From Anaerostipes faecalis (GTDB taxonomy: Bacteria > Bacillota > Clostridia > Lachnospirales > Lachnospiraceae), in contig NZ_JABRXE010000014.1 of assembly GCF_018982945.1 (NCBI RefSeq), positions 1 through 41,559 on the forward strand: a stretch of DNA of 41,559 bases. The letters run 5' to 3'. Positions 37,417-41,559 of the stretch are shown here, in pieces. The notes beneath the pieces were generated by a model. It saw only the letters and a list, made by a program, of their open reading frames with translations. It did no database searches and was not told the origin of the DNA. A program made the position numbers and the translations under genes. Position 1 is the stretch's first letter. The number at the start of each line of letters is the position of its first letter.

Positions 37417-38874
37417 ATGGTAGAAGATACTATGTTTTCCGGGGAATCGAAAAATATTGAGTACAAGGTATCCTTACCTGATAAAAGTGAAAAGTACATG
37501 AAGACAATCGTAGCTTTTGCCAATACACAAGGTGGCAAGCTGATTGTTGGAGTAGATGATAAAACACACCAGATTGTTGGTGTGGAAAATGATGTGTTGT
37601 TTCAGCTGATGGATGGAATTGCCAATGCAGTTTCTGATTCCTGTGTGCCACAGATCATTCCTGATATTGAGCCACAGACAGTAGACGGGAAAACGGTCAT
37701 TGTTGTATCAGTAGAAGCTGGAAAGAACAGACCGTATTATCTAAAATCAAAGGGAAAAGATAATGGCACTTATATCCGTGTAGCAGGTACATCAAGACAG
37801 GCATTTCCGGAGAAGATAAAAGAACTGGAAATGGAAGGGGCCAGAATCTCATGGGATGAGCTTACTTGTGTGGGTTATCCTGTTTCAGAGGAAGCAACAG
37901 AGAAACTTTGTCAGGATATTGAAAAGTTCCGGAAGAAAGCAGGAATGTCAGAACATTCTGTAAAGAAAGAGCAGCTGATAAACTGGAAAATTTTGAAGCA
38001 GAGCGAGGGACAGCTTCTGGCAACGAATGCCTATGCGTTGCTGACATCGGATTATTTTTCATTCTCCAAAACACAATGTGCGGTATTCAAGGGAACAGAT
38101 CGTGCAATGTTTCTGGATAAGAGAGAATTTACAGGACCAATCTATACACAAATCGAAGAAGCAGTAGATTTTGTATTGAGAAATATTCGGCTTGGAGCAA
38201 CAATTGACGGATTGGTGCGAAAAGAGAAATATGAGTTACCACCGGAAGCAATCAGGGAAATGATTATTAATGCCCATTGTCACCGTAACCTATTAGATGA
38301 ATCCTGTATTCAGGTCGCAGTTTATGATGACAGATTGGAGGTGACATCTCCGGGTGGATTATATAACGGATTAACTTATGAGGAAGTCATGAATGGTCAT
38401 TCGAAGATCAGGAATAAAGGCATTGCCAATATATTCAGTCAGATGGGACTTGTAGAGGCATGGGGAAGCGGAATAAAAAGAATCCTTAATGCTGCAGAAG
38501 AGTATGGACTTCCAAAGCCGAGATTTCAGGAATTTGATAATATGTTTCGGGTAGAGTTGTTCCGAGTCAATCCAATAACTGACCAAGCTAACCAAGCTAC
38601 TAACCAAGCTAACCAAGCTACTAACCAAGCTAACCAAGATTTAGAGAGATTAGACCAAGTGGAAGATGAAAATGTACTGAGTGAGAAAGAAATAGAAATT
38701 CTGAATCTTGTACGTATGCAACCTTCAATCACGCAGAAAGAAATGGCTAATGCGTTAGATTGGAATCTTGCTAGTGTGAAGTATTATATAACCAAATTGA
38801 AGGAAAAGAATTATCTGAAGAGGCAGGGAAGTAGCCAAAAAGGGAAATGGGTGATATTAACAAAACGAGATTGA
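37417..38874 (+). CDS. AlbA_2 (Schlafen-type) domain ATP-binding transcriptional regulator
   Basis: 485 residues. Residues ~5-115 form the AlbA_2/Schlafen DNA-binding domain (FSGESKNIEYKVSLPDKSEK, then IVAFANTQGGKLIVGVDD). Residues ~275-370 hold the HATPase_c_4 domain (PPEAIREMIINAHCHRNLLD, DDRLEVTSPGGLYNGLTYEE, QMGLVEAWGSGIKRI). At ~390-410 lies a low-complexity repeat DQANQATNQANQATNQANQD encoded by a tandem DNA repeat (38580-38639), and the C-terminus is a winged helix (SEKEIEILNLVRMQPSITQK). Known: such proteins are transcription regulators or parts of conflict systems; the target is unknown. AGGAGTGAAAGA precedes the ATG. Confidence 0.88.
   Translation: MVEDTMFSGESKNIEYKVSLPDKSEKYMKTIVAFANTQGGKLIVGVDDKTHQIVGVENDVLFQLMDGIANAVSDSCVPQIIPDIEPQTVDGKTVIVVSVEAGKNRPYYLKSKGKDNGTYIRVAGTSRQAFPEKIKELEMEGARISWDELTCVGYPVSEEATEKLCQDIEKFRKKAGMSEHSVKKEQLINWKILKQSEGQLLATNAYALLTSDYFSFSKTQCAVFKGTDRAMFLDKREFTGPIYTQIEEAVDFVLRNIRLGATIDGLVRKEKYELPPEAIREMIINAHCHRNLLDESCIQVAVYDDRLEVTSPGGLYNGLTYEEVMNGHSKIRNKGIANIFSQMGLVEAWGSGIKRILNAAEEYGLPKPRFQEFDNMFRVELFRVNPITDQANQATNQANQATNQANQDLERLDQVEDENVLSEKEIEILNLVRMQPSITQKEMANALDWNLASVKYYITKLKEKNYLKRQGSSQKGKWVILTKRD
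38580..38639 (+). repeat. In-frame tandem repeat encoding NQA(N/T)
   Basis: Units of AACCAAGCT and ACTAACCAAGCT alternate with a 21-bp period, in frame, within the linker between the ATPase and winged-helix domains of the AlbA_2 protein. A multiple-of-three period keeps the frame, so copy-number change would alter linker length only. Confidence 0.8.
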
Positions 38875-38923
38875 CACTTGTATCAATTCGTGTTAAACTA
38901 TGAAATGTAAGGAGGAGAGAAAG

Positions 38924-39103
38924 ATGCCTAGAAAACCATCATTAGACGGCAAAGATTCTAGTCTGAGAATTAGGATGTCACCAGAGCAAAAAGAAAAGCT
39001 AGTATCTTATGCAGAGAGACATTATCAGACTATGAGTAATGTAATATTCCAGGCGTTGGACATTCTTTACGCAAGAGAAGAACAACAAAATAATAAAGAG
39101 TAA
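38924..39103 (+). CDS. Ribbon-helix-helix protein
   Basis: 59 residues from ATG 38924 (GGAGGAGAG upstream). MPRKPSLDGKDSSLRIRMSP then EQKEKLVSYAERHYQTMSNV IFQAL is an Arc/CopG-type ribbon-helix-helix. It lies 49 bp after the AlbA_2 gene. No toxin partner is next to it, so it is more likely a small regulator or relaxosome-type accessory protein than an antitoxin. Confidence 0.75.
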   Translation: MPRKPSLDGKDSSLRIRMSPEQKEKLVSYAERHYQTMSNVIFQALDILYAREEQQNNKE

Positions 39104-39470
39104 AATGGAGTTATTTTGGAGTTTATTTCTTCATAAGCGGTGCGAAAAACACAAAAACAGAACGCACGTTCGAAATATAAACCTCTAATAACAGCCTTTG
39201 CGTGTCATGAAACGCAGTCCGCAAAGGAGTTTGAATAACCATTTGTGAAAATCAAGCCTTTATTTACACATATTCCAAACAAAAAGTGTTAAGTTTTGGC
39301 AACGATTTGGCAACAGAATCTAACGCAAATGTGTTAAGTGAAATATGATATTAATTGCATTTAAAGAAGACCTTACTGAAGTTCTTTTCCAAACTGGAAA
39401 GGAATTTTGGTAAGGTCTTTTTCTTTATCTGTCCCTTACTTGTATGGTCTGTTGCCAATAGAAAATGGAA
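39104..39470. other. Intergenic element edge with TGGCAAC pair and terminator
   Basis: No gene. Contains a hairpin CCTTTGCG/CGCAAAGG (39196-39228), two TGGCAAC repeats at 39297-39303 and 39308-39314 (same 11-bp pitch as at 2327-2344), and a terminator hairpin GACCTTACTGAA.../GGTAAGGTC with T-rich tail (39369-39424), homologous to that at 2391-2447. A candidate integrase attachment region for the second module. Confidence 0.5.
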
Positions 39471-40010
39471 TTAAAGCAGACCTCGTTTCTTCATTTCTTT
39501 GTTAAGTGTCTTTTGAAGTTCGACGTCTAACTCGTCAGAAATAGGATTTCTTACGAAGCCGGCAGTTGGCTGGATATTTGGGAAATTATATCTCCAATTG
39601 TCATAGTCATCTTGGGAAAGTTCGCCTTGTTTATACTTGGAGTATTGGCTGAGCCAAGCTAGAAACATAGGGGCGATATGGTCATAAGCCTGATGGTCTT
39701 CATCGAGAGTGATACACGGACGTCCATCCTTATCTGTGGTGATTTGGAATCCATATTCATCCTCAAGAGCGAAGAAGGTATGCATCAATCCAAGATAGGA
39801 ATCAATATTAGGTACTGTGATTGCTTTGGTTGTGACACCAAAGATATCAGCTAATTGTTTAATCAGGTCATCTTTTGGAGTACGGGCTTCGGTTTCGTAT
39901 TGTGCGATACGTACATCTGAAGTTTTTCCCATGAATCCAACCATTTCACCGAGTTCTTTCTGCTTTAATCCTTTTCTAGTTCGGAATAATCGTATTCTTT
40001 TTCCTAACAT
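39471..40010 (-). CDS. XRE-family repressor of the second integrase module
   Basis: 179 residues, MLGKRIRLFRTRKGLKQKEL then VRIAQYETEARTPKDDLIKQ in the helix-turn-helix. The tail has NIDSYLGLMHTFFALEDEYG and DDYDNWRYNFPNI. It is a paralogue of the protein at 2460-2981, with strong conservation in the DNA-binding half and divergence at the C-terminus. AAAGGAGGCAACT precedes ATG 40010. It is divergent from xis-int over an operator-promoter with the same TTAAC/GTTAA dyad, so the two repressors may cross-recognise each other's operators. Confidence 0.85.
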   Translation of the reverse strand: MLGKRIRLFRTRKGLKQKELGEMVGFMGKTSDVRIAQYETEARTPKDDLIKQLADIFGVTTKAITVPNIDSYLGLMHTFFALEDEYGFQITTDKDGRPCITLDEDHQAYDHIAPMFLAWLSQYSKYKQGELSQDDYDNWRYNFPNIQPTAGFVRNPISDELDVELQKTLNKEMKKRGLL

Positions 40011-40146
40011 AGTTGCCTCCTTTTGTCCGTTGATGTTGCCATTGGCAAATAGTTAAATCAATTTGTTTAAGTGTAGTATAACACCTGTAAATAATGTAAT
40101 CAAGAAAAACTTTAACAAAAAAAGTTAATTTTCTGCAGAAAAGGTA

Positions 40147-40175
40147 TTGACTTAACTAAAAAGAGTTAATATAAT
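40147..40175 (+). promoter_or_regulatory. Second xis-int promoter with operator
   Basis: -35 TTGACT (40147-40152), 17-bp spacer, -10 TATAAT (40170-40175). The spacer is a dyad TTAACT-N6-AGTTAA (40152-40169). A second dyad CTTAAC/GTTAAG follows near 40190-40209. Confidence 0.78.
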
Positions 40176-40242
40176 AACTACACACGAACTTAACGGATAA
40201 AAGTTAAGTATTAAAATCCCGAAGAAAGGAGGACAAGGAAAT

Positions 40243-40425
40243 ATGGACGAAAAGACATTTTTAACAGTGGATGAAGTTGCTGAGCTATTATCAGTTTCAA
40301 AGTCAAAGGCTTATGAGATTGTAAGACAGTTGAATAAGGAATTGAAAGCGAAAGGATTTATTACAGTTGCAGCAAGAGTCAGCAGAGCATATTTTGATGA
40401 AAGAATGTGCTATAGCAAAGAGTAG
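40243..40425 (+). CDS. Excisionase-like helix-turn-helix protein (second module)
   Basis: 60 residues, MDEKTFLTVDEVAELLSVSK then SKAYEIVRQLNKELKAKGFI. It shares the KSKAY-I-RQLNKEL core with the protein at 3308-3496. AGGAGGACAAGGAAAT precedes ATG 40243. It probably directs excision with the adjacent integrase, which is itself broken, so it may now have no partner in cis. Confidence 0.82.
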   Translation: MDEKTFLTVDEVAELLSVSKSKAYEIVRQLNKELKAKGFITVAARVSRAYFDERMCYSKE

Positions 40426-40443
40426 TGGAAAGGAGTTGATTAT

Positions 40444-41379
40444 ATGTCGGTTTATAAAGACAATGCCACCGGGAAGTGGCGTGTGATATACCGATATACG
40501 GATATCACAGGAAAACGAAAGCAGACACAAAAACGTGGCTTTGAAACAAAACGTGAAGCAGTAGCCTGGGAACATGAGATGATGCTAAAGTCTCAGGCGA
40601 AGCTGGATATGTCCTTTGGTAGCTTCTATGAGATATACGAAGCGGATAAGGCATCACGATTAAAGAGAAGCACCTGGGAGACAAAAAGTCATATCATAAG
40701 AACTAAGATTTTACCTTATTTTGCGGATAGAAAGATAGATGAAATTGAAGTTAGAGATGTGATTGCGTGGCAGAATGAGCTTCTGGCAGCCTTTAAGGAT
40801 GAGGGAAAAGAAGAGAAATACTCTCAGGATTATTTGAGAACGATTCAAGCACAACTTACAGCGATTTTTGCACATGCTGTAAAGTACTATAATCTTCCCA
40901 AGAATCCTTCTTCCCTTGCAGGGAATATTGGGAAGGAAGTACCAAAGGAGATGCAGTTCTGGACGAAAGAAGAGTATCTAAAATTTGCAGAGGTAATGAT
41001 GGACAAGCCGCGTTCCTATTATGCTTTTGAGCTTTTATATTGGACAGGAATCCGTTCCGGAGAGCTGCTTGCACTTACACCGAGTGATTTCAATTTTGAA
41101 AATCAGACATTGCGAATTAATAAGACATTTCATCGTTCTAGGGGTGAGGATATTATCACGTCACCCAAAACAGCAAAAAGTAATCGAATCATAATGCTAC
41201 CACCATTTCTGTGTGATGAAATCAAAGATTATCTTGAGATGTTTTATGAGATTGGTGAAAATGAGCGAATGTTCAGCTTTACTAAATCGTATCTTGGGCA
41301 CGAGATGGAAAGAGGATGCAAAGAAAGCGGAGTGAAGAAGATTAGAATTCATGATCTGCGACATAGTCATGTCTCATTG
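40444..41379 (+). pseudogene. Tyrosine integrase, 3'-truncated by an insertion
   Basis: About 312 native codons remain, closely similar to the integrase at 3509. Catalytic R (TGIRSGE), K (SPKTAKSNR) and H-x2-R (HDLRHSH) are present, but the sequence diverges right after HSHVSL at 41379. The foreign frame adds SKGYFWDSLSDCLR and stops at 41424. The segment with the second histidine and the tyrosine nucleophile is missing, so the product cannot recombine DNA. The module could only move if the intact integrase at 3509 acts in trans. GGAGTTGATT precedes ATG 40444. Confidence 0.88.
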
Positions 41380-41559
41380 TCTAAGGGTTATTTCTGGGAC
41401 AGTCTATCCGACTGTCTCAGATAACCCTTTTTCTTGGTGACTTTAGTCTGTTGAGTGCTGGAGTGTTCTTCAGAAGGAGAATGCTCCGGCACGAAATAAT
41501 AAACCACCAGCTCTGCTGGTGGAGCACGATTTTGGCTTTAGCCGTATATAAAAAACCTC
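41380..41559. mobile_element. End of a hairpin-rich mobile element inserted in the integrase gene
   Basis: The foreign DNA starts with a long imperfect hairpin, AAGGGTTAT...GACAGTC / GACTGTC...ATAACCCTT (41383-41429) followed by T5, then GGAG-TTCT/AGAA-CTCC (41460-41487) and a perfect CCACCAGC/GCTGGTGG stem (41504-41522). Consecutive subterminal hairpins without obvious terminal inverted repeat or target duplication suggest an IS200/IS605-type end. No transposase is within the window, so the family is a guess. Confidence 0.5.

Noticed and set aside
38580-38639. CRISPR-like repeats
   Set aside because: Units are contiguous, in frame and inside a coding sequence; there are no unique spacers.
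38371-38732. Minus-strand frames rich in SLVSLVSSL
   Set aside because: They are the antisense of the NQA tandem repeat and not genes.

Overview
The window is a mosaic of integrative and mobilizable elements from a Firmicute, most likely a gut Clostridia/Lachnospiraceae-type host. The basis is AT-leaning codon use with strong GGAGG ribosome binding sites, TTGACA-17-TATAAT promoters, tet(O), a Spo0A-C-like gene remnant, and Lachnospiraceae-style mobilization genes. I see no ribosomal, tRNA or ordinary housekeeping operon, so almost all of it is accessory DNA.

Layout: (1) 1-2124: the C-terminal remnant of a large serine recombinase abutting a beheaded XRE/membrane regulator, then an intact Phd-ParE type toxin-antitoxin pair. 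(2) 2125-9151: the integrase/mobilization half of an IME: XRE repressor, excisionase-like protein, tyrosine integrase, mobilization accessory protein, CHC2 primase, VapE-type helicase, a symmetric iteron cluster, and a MobA/MobL relaxase. (3) 9150-10212: small regulator and decayed genes (Spo0A-C-like gene with an amber codon, ISLre2/UPF0236 transposase remnant). (4) 10380-16707: a yjdF riboswitch and yjdF gene, a hairpin-rich intergenic region, then a two-gene unit: a PrimPol (AEP)-reverse transcriptase fusion and a ~919-residue unrecognised partner whose first 19 codons are joined to the rest only by a -1 shift in an A7 run. This is the best candidate for an under-described (probably anti-phage) system. 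(5) 17337-21600: Tn4451-like debris (relaxase C-terminus, truncated small genes, TnpV) carrying tet(O) with its attenuator leader and the KTR zinc-ribbon gene. (6) 21646-30240: a second mobilizable element body with truncated SseB, SIMPL protein, MobP-type relaxase, MobC and putative oriT, NUDIX protein, ImmA/IrrE peptidase plus XRE repressor, SOS-boxed Y-family polymerase, and sigma-region-4-like regulators. (7) 30241-36740: a 6.5-kb sulfur/redox cargo (thioredoxin, rhodanese, CoA-disulfide reductase-rhodanese, Crp/Fnr regulator, ferredoxin, NapH-like membrane Fe-S protein, DUF134-NifX fusion) bounded by a 40-bp direct repeat that duplicates the 3' end of the preceding sigma-like gene. (8) 36741-39103: XRE regulator, AlbA_2/Schlafen-type ATPase regulator, RHH protein. 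(9) 39104-41559: a second xre-xis-int module, paralogous to that at 2460-4597, whose integrase is cut before its last catalytic residues by a hairpin-ended mobile element.

How the parts work together: each xre-xis-int module has the same divergent layout with TTAAC/GTTAA operators lying between the -35 and -10 of the xis-int promoter, and a pair of TGGCAAC repeats with 11-bp pitch beyond the repressor gene. In the first module integrase, mobilization, primase and helicase genes read as one excision/replication/transfer programme. In the second element ImmA/IrrE plus XRE and the SOS box before dinB suggest coupling to DNA damage. The redox cargo carries its own local control: an 18-bp palindrome containing both -35 hexamers of a divergent promoter pair, with a 12-bp motif repeated at the DUF134-NifX promoter.

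All functions are inferred from reading the sequence; no database search was run.
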